From Bacteroides sp. CAG:1076 (GTDB taxonomy: Bacteria > Bacteroidota > Bacteroidia > Bacteroidales > Bacteroidaceae): a stretch of DNA of 30,341 nt. The stretch spans positions 1 through 30,341 of the forward strand of contig HF993168.1 of NCBI GenBank assembly GCA_000436795.1, in the 5' to 3' direction. Under the pieces are notes generated by a model. The model had not been told where the DNA came from. It saw nothing but the letters and a program-made list of their open reading frames with translations, and made no database searches. The first letter of the stretch is position 1; each line of letters begins with the position of its first letter. Shown here in pieces: positions 1 to 7,787 of this stretch. The position numbers and the translations under genes were made by a program.

Positions 1-107
1 CAAATTCCATCGTAAACACTGCTTTCATCATATTCTCGTTTGTTTATATCCAGCAAATAAATATTTGCAATTACAATCTCATAATAGAATGATTTTATTT
101 TTTTCAT
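1..107 (-). CDS. Partial ORF running off the left edge, unknown protein
   Basis: On the minus strand an ATG at 107-105 opens a frame that stays free of stops for 35 codons to the edge of the window. The translation begins MKKIKSFYYEIVIANIYLLD and continues with a charged, non-repetitive stretch. An AAAAGG purine run lies a few bases upstream of the ATG, a plausible ribosome-binding site. It lies downstream of the fucosidase on the same strand, beyond that gene's terminator, so it would be a separate unit. I do not recognise a family. The region is AT-rich and 35 open codons could occur by chance, so this is a tentative call. Confidence 0.4.
   Translation of the reverse strand, partial: MKKIKSFYYEIVIANIYLLDINKREYDESSVYDGI
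53..68. repeat. Short inverted repeat, 7-bp arms
   Basis: GCAAATA at 53-59 and TATTTGC at 62-68 form a perfect inverted repeat with a 2-nt centre. It falls inside the possible partial ORF at the left edge. Function unknown; in AT-rich DNA it may be chance. Confidence 0.3.
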
Positions 108-235
108 ACCCTTTTATGTTTAAATAGTAGTGATACATAATTAGTTTATTCTGATTAATATCCATAGACGAATTTCCTCCAGTCAATATCATAATCAGTA
201 ATAGAATTTATCCGTCAAATGAAGATAGTGTAAAA

Positions 236-274
236 CCCTGCCATTCCTTCCCATAAATAGGAGAAATGGCAGGG
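236..274 (-). terminator. Terminator of the GH29 gene
   Basis: CCCTGCCATT (236-245) and AATGGCAGGG (265-274) make a perfect 10-bp stem around a 19-nt loop. Read on the minus strand the stem is followed by TTTTA, so it fits a rho-independent terminator about 45 nt beyond the fucosidase stop codon. The remaining bases between 108 and 317 show nothing else that I can interpret. Confidence 0.75.
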
Positions 275-317
275 CTCTTTGGGGGAGATTAATTACCTCT
301 ATGCTATCACTTTCGGT

Positions 318-2531
318 TTACAAAATATCGACTTCGGCAATCGAAGCATACTTCGACTGGTTGGCAGATTCGACCATTTCAATCTTTACATAGCGGCCTT
401 TCACTTCCGATTTGAAGTAATGGTAACGTTTTACAGGGTCATTGATCAGGTTGCCAAATACGAAATCATCCGCTTTTTCCCATTTCTGGTTGTCCGTACT
501 TACCCATATCGTACCACGCTCAAACATACCTTCCTGATTGGCTTTCTGAGGAGTATAGGCAAATCCTTTGATGGACTTCACGCTACCCATGTCGATGGTC
601 AGACTTTGGTCGGTTGCTGCCGGAGCTGTCTGCCAGTAAGTAGCCGGATCTTCATCGATGGCAAACGCTGCCTGATGCTCGCCGTCCTCACTGCCTGCGT
701 GTACTACTTTCCAGTCTTTCTTGACATATCCGAACTGTTCCTTGCATACAGCGCCTTTTTGGTCGTTCAGTACAGAAACGGCAGTTACCTCTTGGTTATC
801 TGCAAAGAACGGTCCTGTATAAACCTTCGATGAGGCGGTAGGTTCTGTGCCGTCCAGCGTATAGTAAATGGTATAGCCTGCATTCAAGTTGTCTGCACTG
901 TTCTCGCCGTTGCGGTTCCAGTTGAATTCCTGTCGCAAGGGTTCAATGGTGACCATGCCGTTTACATCACGGTGTGCCGACAACTGTGGCGGACGTGAAT
1001 GGTAGTAGTGGGCGGATATTTTGCTGATGGCTGCATCCAGACGTGTCTGTGTGAAACGAACCCGAATCTTGTTGGTCGTTACATCCGGGAAACGGAGAAT
1101 ACGCTTGTAGCCGATGTTGGTGCCACGTGCTATCTCTTTCCATTTGCGGTCTATCCATGCTTCCACCACGTGTTCTTCTACACGTTCTCCTCTCTGGGCG
1201 ATGGCTTCTTGAAGTACAAGACGGTTGAAGGTGATGGGAGAGGGAGTGGTAAGAGTGATTTTCGCTCCACAGGCAACTGTCGTGAAGGTATTTTTATCGT
1301 CATCCAGAACCTCTGCCGGACCGCTTGCGCCCTTCAACAAGTCTACACCGTATGTTTCACGGATGCGCTGGCCCACTTCCTTCAGCGTTGCCACGTCCCT
1401 GTCGGAGAAACGTCCGTCCCGGTTAGGCGGTATGTTCAGGAGGAAAGTCGAGTTGCCACCCACGGCACGTTCGTAGATGTCGAACACATCGTCGGCACTT
1501 CTTACCTTCTGCTGGGTATCGTCACGGTAGAACCATCCTTCGCGGATAGAGGTATTGGTTTCTGCCTGCTGATAATGCAGGTAATCGCCTTTGTATAGAA
1601 CTTCGCGGCTACCTAAATCCTTGTCAGTCAAATCGGGGAAATAAGATGTGGTATCAGGATTTTCCGGATAGGTAATCACGTTCCATTCCGTATCTCTGGT
1701 TTGACCTCCCTCGTTGCCGCACCAGCGGATATCTTCCCGTCCGAATACAGAAGCGTTGGGAGCTAAGGTCCTGATCAACTGTTTCCATGCGGCATAGTTG
1801 TAGCGCTGTCCTCCTTTACGCTTGGGATGGGCTCCGTCGAACCATACTTCTTGTATGTCGCCGTATTCCGTAAGGATCTCGAACAACTGGTTCATGAAAT
1901 ATTCGTTGTAGTCGTCCAGCATGAACTGGAAAGTAGTCTTGTTTTTGAAGGGGCGGTCTTTGACGGGACGTGGAATGGTACGCATCGTATACTTACTCAG
2001 GTTGCCGTACAGTCCGTCGGGGCTCTCTATCTGATACAAATCTGCCGGCGACAGATATACGCCCAGCTTCAGTCCGTATTTCTTACAGGAAGCCGACAGC
2101 GATTTCAGAATATCTCCTTTCCCGTTCTGGAAGTCGGTCGACATAATGCCGTGCTTGGTATAACGGCTCTGCCACAGTACGAAGCCGTCGTGATGCTTTA
2201 CTGTCAGTATCACCATTTTCATTCCGGCGGCTTTCATGGCTTCACACCATTGGTCGGTATCCAACTGCTTCAGGTCGAAGATTTTCGGGTCTTCCTTGCC
2301 GGTTCCCCATTCTCTACGAGTAAATGTATTGGGACCAAAATGTACGAAAGCGATGAACTCGTTTTCCAGCGAACGCAACTGGTTGGCTTTGGGGACGACA
2401 TGTGCTGCTTTTTCCAGAATGACTTCCTTCGAATCGGAATCTTCTACTTTGATGGTGTTGGCAAATTCTCTGGTCTGACCGTAGGCTGTAAAGGTCAGGC
2501 AGCTTAAGGATATGAACAGAAGGTTTTTCAT
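318..2531 (-). CDS. Secreted alpha-L-fucosidase, GH29, with C-terminal carbohydrate-binding modules
   Basis: Predicted exo-alpha-L-fucosidase that removes terminal fucose from glycans in the periplasm or at the cell surface. The 737-residue product starts with a cleavable signal peptide (residues 1-19, ending AYGQ). The GH29 barrel covers about 45-395: the family motif HHDGF is at 113-117 and the nucleophile motif EVWFDG places the catalytic Asp at 232. A beta-sandwich follows (about 395-510), then a chitobiase/hexosaminidase C-terminal-like module with YYTLDGTEP (about 535-600), then an F5/8 type C (discoidin-like) module to the end. GH29 enzymes with such binding modules often belong to the alpha-1,3/1,4-specific branch, but linkage cannot be read from sequence. 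It is monocistronic, divergent from metA, and ends at a good terminator. The ATG follows typical AT-rich leader sequence. Confidence 0.93.
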   Translation of the reverse strand: MKNLLFISLSCLTFTAYGQTREFANTIKVEDSDSKEVILEKAAHVVPKANQLRSLENEFIAFVHFGPNTFTRREWGTGKEDPKIFDLKQLDTDQWCEAMKAAGMKMVILTVKHHDGFVLWQSRYTKHGIMSTDFQNGKGDILKSLSASCKKYGLKLGVYLSPADLYQIESPDGLYGNLSKYTMRTIPRPVKDRPFKNKTTFQFMLDDYNEYFMNQLFEILTEYGDIQEVWFDGAHPKRKGGQRYNYAAWKQLIRTLAPNASVFGREDIRWCGNEGGQTRDTEWNVITYPENPDTTSYFPDLTDKDLGSREVLYKGDYLHYQQAETNTSIREGWFYRDDTQQKVRSADDVFDIYERAVGGNSTFLLNIPPNRDGRFSDRDVATLKEVGQRIRETYGVDLLKGASGPAEVLDDDKNTFTTVACGAKITLTTPSPITFNRLVLQEAIAQRGERVEEHVVEAWIDRKWKEIARGTNIGYKRILRFPDVTTNKIRVRFTQTRLDAAISKISAHYYHSRPPQLSAHRDVNGMVTIEPLRQEFNWNRNGENSADNLNAGYTIYYTLDGTEPTASSKVYTGPFFADNQEVTAVSVLNDQKGAVCKEQFGYVKKDWKVVHAGSEDGEHQAAFAIDEDPATYWQTAPAATDQSLTIDMGSVKSIKGFAYTPQKANQEGMFERGTIWVSTDNQKWEKADDFVFGNLINDPVKRYHYFKSEVKGRYVKIEMVESANQSKYASIAEVDIL

Positions 2532-2856
2532 TGGATTTTAAGTTTGTATAGATGCCTATTAAAATGTTAACGTTTAGATTTAGTAGTATAACTGGTTTGC
2601 AATATTCGTAAAATTTCTTAATATATGTAAGTTTATGGACGGTCGTTTGTGCTGCGAGGAGGTCTATTATGTATGATTAAATTCGGCGGCTTTCGTCAGG
2701 ACAGAGAGAGAATATCCGGATAGTTTGGTAATGGGGAGGAAATTCGGGCATTTTTGTACAAATAATCTGTTCGCTCTCATAGTCTTTCCGGTGAAAGAAT
2801 AAGGGAGATTTTATTTTTATTTCCTAATTTTGCACTTGCAATTAATTCATAAAGAA
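2532..2856. other. Divergent intergenic region, fucosidase / metA
   Basis: This 325-bp gap separates two divergent genes. It holds the metA -7 box (2825-2832), a perfect 10-bp palindrome TTTGTACAAA at 2753-2762, and a small inverted repeat CTTTC-CGGT-GAAAG at 2784-2797, about 30 bp upstream of the metA -7 box. I could not find a convincing TAnnTTTG box for the fucosidase on the minus strand. No RNA gene or known methionine/SAM riboswitch was recognisable by eye. Confidence 0.5.
2825..2832 (+). promoter_or_regulatory. Promoter -7 box of the metA operon
   Basis: TAATTTTG matches the Bacteroidetes sigma-ABfr -7 consensus TAnnTTTG exactly. It lies 24 bp before the ATG at 2857. A TTG at 2830 in the same frame falls inside this box and so cannot be the translation start, which supports the ATG. 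Confidence 0.7.
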
Positions 2857-3780
2857 ATGCCACTTAATTTACCAGACAAACTTCCGGCTATCGACTTACT
2901 GAAGGAAGAAAACATTTTCGTTATCGACAATTCCCGCGCCAGTACGCAGGATATTCGTCCGCTGAAAATTGTCATTCTCAACTTGATGCCGCTGAAAATA
3001 ACTACCGAAACCGACTTGATCCGCCTGTTGTCTAACTCACCGTTGCAGATTGAGGTCAGTTTCATGAAACTGAAAAGCCATACTTCGAAGAATACGCCCA
3101 TCGAACACATGAAGGCGTTTTACCGCGATTTCGAATTGATGCGCGATGAGAAATTTGATGGAATGATCATTACCGGTGCGCCGGTGGAACACCTCGATTT
3201 TGAGGAGGTGAACTATTGGGGCGAGATTCAGGAGATATTCGACTGGACGCGGACGCACGTCACTTCTACGCTCTATATCTGCTGGGCGGCACAGGCGGGA
3301 CTGTATCATCACTACGGGATTCCTAAATATCCGCTCGACAAGAAGATGTTCGGTATCTTCGAGCATCATATCTGTGAGGGCATGAGCAAACTGCCTATCT
3401 TCCGCGGCTTCGATGATGTGTTCTTCGTGCCTCACAGCCGCCACACGGAGGTGCGCCGTGCGGACATCGAGAAACATCCTGAGCTGACCATCATTTCCGA
3501 GTCGGACGATTCGGGCGTACATATCGTGATGGCTCGTGGCGGACGTGAGTTTTACGTGACCGGTCATTCGGAATATTCTCCTTATACGCTGGATACGGAA
3601 TACCGCCGTGACTTGGGAAAAGGTCTGCCCATCGACATGCCGAAGAACTATTACCGCGACAATGATCCTGAAAAGGGACCGCTGGTACGCTGGCGGAGTA
3701 CGGCGAACCTGCTGTTCTCCAACTGGCTGAACTATTATGTATATCAGGAAACTCCATACGATATTAATCAGATAAAGTAA
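2857..3780 (+). CDS. metA: Homoserine O-acyltransferase MetA (predicted acetyltransferase)
   Basis: First committed step of methionine synthesis: acylates the hydroxyl of L-homoserine in the cytoplasm. The 307-residue product has the family length and the typical start MPLNLPDKLPA. The catalytic Cys is at 142 (ICWAAQ), and the histidine/glutamate pair sits at 237 and 239 (GHSEY). Residue 111 is Glu in TGAPVEHLDF. In characterised MetA proteins Glu at 111 goes with acetyl-CoA and Gly with succinyl-CoA, so despite the usual name homoserine O-succinyltransferase, this one is predicted to make O-acetylhomoserine. The start was moved from an upstream TTG that overlaps the promoter. The stop codon overlaps the next start as TAATG, implying translational coupling to the U32 gene. 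Confidence 0.96.
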   Translation: MPLNLPDKLPAIDLLKEENIFVIDNSRASTQDIRPLKIVILNLMPLKITTETDLIRLLSNSPLQIEVSFMKLKSHTSKNTPIEHMKAFYRDFELMRDEKFDGMIITGAPVEHLDFEEVNYWGEIQEIFDWTRTHVTSTLYICWAAQAGLYHHYGIPKYPLDKKMFGIFEHHICEGMSKLPIFRGFDDVFFVPHSRHTEVRRADIEKHPELTIISESDDSGVHIVMARGGREFYVTGHSEYSPYTLDTEYRRDLGKGLPIDMPKNYYRDNDPEKGPLVRWRSTANLLFSNWLNYYVYQETPYDINQIK

Positions 3781-5609
3781 TGATCAGACAACGTCCTATC
3801 GAACTATTGGCTCCGGCAAAGAACCTGGAGTGCGGCATCGAGGCTATCAATCATGGTGCCGATGCGGTGTATATCGGTGCTCCCCGCTTCGGAGCACGTG
3901 CGGCTGCCGGCAATTCGCTGGAAGACATCACCGCACTGGTGCAGTATGCGCATGTGTACAATGTCCGTATTTATGTCACGGTGAATACGATCCTGCGTGA
4001 CGAGGAATTGAAGGACACCGAAGCGATGATCTGGGATTTGTATCGTGCCGGAGTGGATGCGCTGATTGTTCAGGATATGGGAATTACACGGCTCAATCTG
4101 CCGCCTATCCCGCTGCATGCCAGTACGCAGATGGACAACCGTACGGTACAGAAGGTGAAGTTTCTGGCGGATGCCGGTTTCCGTCAGGTGGTGCTGGCAC
4201 GGGAACTGACGCTCGATGAGATTGCCCAAATACATGCTGCCTGTCCCGATACGCTGCTCGAGGTTTTCGTGCACGGTGCGTTGTGCGTAAGTTACAGCGG
4301 ACAATGTTACGTGAGTCAGGCGTGCTTCGGCCGCAGTGCCAACCGTGGAGAGTGTGCGCAGTTCTGCCGCTTGGGCTTCGATATGGTAGATGCCGACGGA
4401 AAAGTCATTGCGCGCAACAAGCACTTGCTGTCGCTCAAGGATATGAACCAGAGTGAGAACCTGGAGGCACTGCTCGATGCAGGGGCTTCTTCGCTCAAGA
4501 TAGAAGGACGACTGAAGGATGTATCGTATGTAAAGAACGTGACGGCGTACTACCGTCAGAAACTGGATGCTATCCTGAAGCGCCGCAAGGAATATACACG
4601 TGCTTCGTCGGGAACGGTGAAGCTCGCTTTCCGTCCGCAGTTGGACAAGAGTTTCAGCCGTGGCTTTACCGACTATTTCGCGCACGGACGTAATCCGGGC
4701 ATATTCTCGTTCGATACACCGAAATCGCTGGGCGAGGAGGTAGGAACGGTCAAGGAGATTCGGGGCAATTACCTCACGGTAGCGGGAGTGAAGTCGTTCA
4801 GCAACGGTGACGGCTTGTGTTATCTCGATGAGCGGGGTAAGTTGTGCGGCTTCCGTGTGAACCGGGTGGATGGCAACAAGCTCTATCCGCAGGAGATGCC
4901 GCGTGTAAAGCCCAAGACCAAACTGTACCGTAACTTCGATCAAGAGTTTGAACGGGTGATGCAGAAGAAGTCGGCCGAACGGAAAATCGCTGTGACGCTG
5001 AGGCTGGAAGAGAATAACTTCGGCTTTACCCTGTCGCTTGCCGATGAGGATGAGAACCGTATCAGCATTGCCTTGCCCAGAGAAAAGGAACTGGCACGTA
5101 CTCCTCAGCAGGAAAACCTGAAGAACCAGTTGAGCAAGCTGGGAAATACACCGTTCGAGGCTACGGCGGTAGAAATTGCCTTGTCGGACAACTGGTTTAT
5201 TCCTTCGTCCGAACTGTCCGACCTGCGACGTCGGGCGGTAGAGAAACTGCTGGAGGCTCGTCGCATCAATTATCCGCAGGAAATCTGGCGTATGCCCGAA
5301 ACCCATCATGCTTTTCCGGTTCAGGAACTGACATACTTGGGAAATGTGATGAACGGCGCCGCTGCCGCTTTCTATCACGATCACGGGGTACGGCGTATTG
5401 CACCGGCATTCGAAAAAGAAGCACCAGAAAAGGCTGCGCTGATGTTCTGCAAGCATTGCTTGCGCTACAGCATGGGCTGGTGTCCGGTACATCATAAAGT
5501 ACGCTCGCCTTACCGCGAACCATATTTCCTGGTCAGCAGCGACGGCAAGCGTTTCCGTTTACAGTTCGACTGTAAGCAGTGTCAGATGAAAGTATATGCA
5601 GAAGAGTAA
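3780..5609 (+). CDS. U32 family protein (collagenase-like; likely RNA hydroxylation, RlhA/TrhP type)
   Basis: The 609-residue product carries the U32 signature (EVFVHGALC...SGQC, residues 161-176), including a cysteine set at 169, 176, 192 and 196 followed by the family's GRSANRGECAQFCR segment. The N-terminal part is the TIM-barrel-like U32 domain (ELLAPAKN, GADAVYIGA, HASTQ). A long middle region is followed by a C-terminal cysteine-rich segment (CKHC, CPVHH, then CKQC near the end). Length is close to the E. coli RlhA class rather than the shorter TrhP class. Those proteins are needed for 5-hydroxycytidine in 23S rRNA and 5-hydroxyuridine in tRNA respectively; the old peptidase name is probably misleading. 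The ATG overlaps the metA stop by one base, and the 3' end overlaps the next gene by 14 nt. Confidence 0.9.
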   Translation: MIRQRPIELLAPAKNLECGIEAINHGADAVYIGAPRFGARAAAGNSLEDITALVQYAHVYNVRIYVTVNTILRDEELKDTEAMIWDLYRAGVDALIVQDMGITRLNLPPIPLHASTQMDNRTVQKVKFLADAGFRQVVLARELTLDEIAQIHAACPDTLLEVFVHGALCVSYSGQCYVSQACFGRSANRGECAQFCRLGFDMVDADGKVIARNKHLLSLKDMNQSENLEALLDAGASSLKIEGRLKDVSYVKNVTAYYRQKLDAILKRRKEYTRASSGTVKLAFRPQLDKSFSRGFTDYFAHGRNPGIFSFDTPKSLGEEVGTVKEIRGNYLTVAGVKSFSNGDGLCYLDERGKLCGFRVNRVDGNKLYPQEMPRVKPKTKLYRNFDQEFERVMQKKSAERKIAVTLRLEENNFGFTLSLADEDENRISIALPREKELARTPQQENLKNQLSKLGNTPFEATAVEIALSDNWFIPSSELSDLRRRAVEKLLEARRINYPQEIWRMPETHHAFPVQELTYLGNVMNGAAAAFYHDHGVRRIAPAFEKEAPEKAALMFCKHCLRYSMGWCPVHHKVRSPYREPYFLVSSDGKRFRLQFDCKQCQMKVYAEE

Positions 5610-6552
5610 ATACATATTGATCCTCTTGTTGCTGCTCGGTATCGTGGCTTGCCATTACCGTCCGGCAGCTTCGGTAGACAAGGGACCGCAAGGAAAGGAT
5701 GATTCACTTCCGGTCGTCTTGCCCGAACGGGCGTATGCCCTGAGCAGTAATTTCGAGGTCGAGGCCGATACCTTATGGTTACACCAGTTGCCGTTCATGG
5801 ATAGTGTTCCTGTTGTAAAGGGAAATCAGTTGGTAGTAGCCGAATTTGATGTGCATCCTCAGGATTCGCTGGATTCCATCTGGGTAAAGGTGGCGCGCGA
5901 TCAGGAAACTATCGGTTGGATTCAGGAACACGAGTTGCTGGAGCATATTGTACCGGTGGATCCTATTTCCCGCTTTATTCACTTGTTCAGTAGTTCGCAT
6001 GCCTTGCCGTTCTTTCTGGTAATGGCTGTTTTCTTTCTGTGGTTTGTCTATCGGGCAGTACGGAAGAAACAGATTAAGCTGATTGGACTGAATGACATCG
6101 ACAGTGTGTTTCCGGTTACCTTGTCGCTGCTGATGGCGATGGCTGCCACGTTATACAACAGCATCCAGCATTTCGTACCGGAAACGTGGATGCACTATTA
6201 TTACGATCCTACGCTGAATCCGTTTGGTGTGCCGTTTATCCTCGGCCTGTTCATCGTGTGTGTGGGACTGATTCTGCTTGTCGGGGTGGCAATGCTCGAT
6301 GATCTTTTTCATCAGACAAAGTTGGAGGTAGCATTTTTCTACCTGCTGGGGCTGGCTTCATATTGTATCTTCCTGTACATATTCTTCACCTATGTCTGGG
6401 TATATGCTGCCTATGTCTGCCTGATAGCCTACACGGTATGGTGTGTAGACCGCTTGCGGAAGTCGGACAAATATCCGTATGCCTGTGGAGCCTGTGGAGC
6501 AAAAATGCGGACAAAGGGTGTTTGTCCGCATTGTGGTGCACTGAATGAATAG
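5596..6552 (+). CDS. Multi-pass membrane protein with lipoprotein-like signal, SH3-like region and C-terminal zinc ribbon
   Basis: Function not known. The 318-residue product begins with a lipoprotein-type signal (LLGIVAC, Cys19). Residues about 40-130 are polar and resemble a bacterial SH3-like domain (ALSSNFEVEADTLWL, WVKVARDQETIGWI). Several hydrophobic segments follow between about 138 and 285, so it spans the membrane several times. The C-terminus has two CxxC pairs at Cys297/300 and 310/313 (CGACGAK...CPHCG), a zinc ribbon. Similar zinc-ribbon membrane proteins are commonly annotated as hypothetical in Bacteroides. Its ATG lies inside the end of the U32 gene (14-nt overlap), so it is the third gene of the metA operon. 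It converges on the DUF2023 gene with a 20-bp gap and no visible terminator. Confidence 0.85.
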   Translation: MQKSKYILILLLLLGIVACHYRPAASVDKGPQGKDDSLPVVLPERAYALSSNFEVEADTLWLHQLPFMDSVPVVKGNQLVVAEFDVHPQDSLDSIWVKVARDQETIGWIQEHELLEHIVPVDPISRFIHLFSSSHALPFFLVMAVFFLWFVYRAVRKKQIKLIGLNDIDSVFPVTLSLLMAMAATLYNSIQHFVPETWMHYYYDPTLNPFGVPFILGLFIVCVGLILLVGVAMLDDLFHQTKLEVAFFYLLGLASYCIFLYIFFTYVWVYAAYVCLIAYTVWCVDRLRKSDKYPYACGACGAKMRTKGVCPHCGALNE

Positions 6553-6572
6553 AAAAAACGATGTTGATTTGA

Positions 6573-6932
6573 TTAAGATGCACGCGTGCGAGTCTTGCGT
6601 GTGCAGTAACGTTTACATTGTGCACAGATATCGTATCCCAACATGGCTCCCAAAATGAAATCTTCTTCCGGACTGAGCAGGTTCAAGGGCCGGGTTACCA
6701 TCAGGCGGATGGCATTGATACATTCTGCCTTGCCGAAAAATAAGTTGATGCGTTCCTCGTCTACCGGCTGAATCACGAACGGGATGCGCTGGCTCTTCAA
6801 CCGGTTTATGGCAAATGTTTCGTATTTCTTGTTGGTGGTGTAGAGCACCATCTGACGCACACCTTTCTTGTATTCGTAGATGTGGTTCAGAAACACTTTC
6901 AGTTCTACGGGATTGATTTCAGTTACTTTCAT
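6573..6932 (-). CDS. DUF2023 family protein, flavodoxin-associated
   Basis: Small 119-residue cytoplasmic protein of unknown function, matching DUF2023 (start MKVTEINPVELKVFLNHIYE; body with LNLLSPEEDFILGAMLGYD). It is known in Bacteroidales mostly as the neighbour of a flavodoxin gene, as here: it starts 48 bp after the flavodoxin stop on the same strand. The C-terminus has Cys103, Cys106 and Cys110 (CAQCKRYC) followed by a basic tail, which could hold a metal or take part in thiol chemistry; this is inference. Likely co-transcribed with fldA. No catalytic domain is evident. Confidence 0.88.
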   Translation of the reverse strand: MKVTEINPVELKVFLNHIYEYKKGVRQMVLYTTNKKYETFAINRLKSQRIPFVIQPVDEERINLFFGKAECINAIRLMVTRPLNLLSPEEDFILGAMLGYDICAQCKRYCTRKTRTRAS

Positions 6933-6980
6933 GGGAGTAGTTTGTTGGGAATGACTGATAGGGTTGTCCGAAGGTCGGTT

Positions 6981-7490
6981 TCAGGCAAGTTCGGCTTTCA
7001 GGGTTTCTGTCCATGCCGTTATACGCTCTTCGGTCTTGTCGCTTTCGTTGATGTCGTCGATGGCAAGCCCCACGAAACACCCGTCGTCGGTTACGGCTAC
7101 AGAAGAACTGTAGGTATAGTCTGTAGCTGGAACTGTACCGATGAAGCGGCAGCCACTGTCTTTCAGTTCGTTGAACAAGATACCCATGCCGTCGCAGAAC
7201 GTATCGGAGTAAGACGCTGAGTCACCGCATCCGAACAGGGCAACCGTCTTGCCGGAAAGATCCATTCCTTTCAAAACCTTGATGCCGTCGTACCAGTCGT
7301 CCTGCAATTCGCCGTCGCCCCAGGTAGACGTTCCTAAAATCAGTGCTTCATAGCTCCCTGCCACATCAGCAGTGAGCTTGCTTACATCGTATACGTCGCC
7401 GGAAGAAATTCCTAACTTGTTTGCTATCATGCGTGCAACAGACTCGGTTGTGCCTGTTGTAGAACCGTAAAATACACCAGTCTTTTTCAT
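6981..7490 (-). CDS. fldA: Flavodoxin (long-chain)
   Basis: FMN-binding electron carrier of 169 residues, cytoplasmic. The phosphate-binding loop is GSTTGTTE (residues 9-16), the 50s loop has STWGDGELQDDW, and the 90s loop GCGDSASYSDTFCDG carries the stacking Tyr. Length and the segment after the 90s loop fit the long-chain class. Flavodoxin commonly replaces ferredoxin when iron is short, so the neighbouring TonB-dependent receptor may belong to the same response, though that is inference. It leads a two-gene unit with DUF2023. The start at 7490 is the only reasonable one: MKKTGVFYGS is the canonical N-terminus. Confidence 0.97.
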   Translation of the reverse strand: MKKTGVFYGSTTGTTESVARMIANKLGISSGDVYDVSKLTADVAGSYEALILGTSTWGDGELQDDWYDGIKVLKGMDLSGKTVALFGCGDSASYSDTFCDGMGILFNELKDSGCRFIGTVPATDYTYSSSVAVTDDGCFVGLAIDDINESDKTEERITAWTETLKAELA

Positions 7491-7518
7491 TGCTTTATAC
7501 TTTTAGTTGATTTGACAT

Positions 7519-7530
7519 TGCAAAGTAACG
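7519..7530 (-). promoter_or_regulatory. Probable promoter core of fldA
   Basis: The minus strand reads CGTTACTTTGCA, close to the Bacteroidetes -7 element with its TTTG core, about 30 bp before the fldA ATG. The identical 12-mer precedes the TonB receptor gene (10194-10205). The box has one spacer base fewer than the strict TAnnTTTG consensus. Confidence 0.5.
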
Positions 7531-7687
7531 GTGTATGGAGGAGTTTTGAAATACCTAAAAATAATGATTTTATAAAAGATATAGCTATCAGAAACATAGA
7601 GAGAATCGTGATCTGAGGAGAAACCCTGAACCTTTCAAAAGGAACCGGAGCTGAAACGCCTGAAACGCGAACAGGAGCAATCTATAA

Positions 7688-7745
7688 AAAGCATCCTCCT
7701 GCTTTAGCCTTCGTTGTGAAGGAACCAAAGACAGGAGGATGCTTT
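7688..7745. terminator. Bidirectional-type terminator after the TonB receptor gene (hairpin family member A)
   Basis: AAAGCATCCTCCTG (7688-7701) pairs perfectly with 7732-7745, a 14-bp stem. Inside it CTTT/AAAG (7702-7705 with 7727-7730) and CCTTC/GAAGG (7708-7712 with 7718-7722) extend the helix. On the minus strand the stem is followed by T-rich sequence, which fits termination of the receptor transcript. The segment TCCTGCTTTAGCCTTCGTT is nearly repeated in the hairpin at 10341-10397. Confidence 0.8.
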
Positions 7746-7787
7746 GCTTTTAAGTTTCTATTTGGTTTACGGAATGTGAGGCGGACA

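Larger units (their letters stand above)
7491..7787. other. Intergenic region between fldA and the TonB receptor
   Basis: Besides the fldA promoter and the receptor's terminator, this stretch contains a GC-richer block (about 7618-7680). The block has two tandem copies of CTGAAACGC (7651-7659 and 7660-7668) and a small inverted repeat CCTTT-CA-AAAGG (7631-7642). Read on the plus strand from 7630, the block translates to a charged peptide-like run ending at the TAG inside the terminator, but without a start codon. No gene is called. Confidence 0.4.

Noticed and set aside
2830..2856. Earlier TTG start for metA adding nine residues
   Set aside because: The TTG lies inside the promoter -7 box, and the ATG at 2857 gives the canonical N-terminus and puts Glu111 and Cys142 in register with the family.
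2532..2856. SAM or other riboswitch ahead of metA
   Set aside because: The promoter box is only 24 bp from the ATG, leaving no room for an aptamer in the leader.
3804..5495. 563-codon minus-strand frame opposite the U32 gene
   Set aside because: Antisense shadow with low-information Arg/His/Gln-rich composition; the plus-strand gene has the U32 signature.
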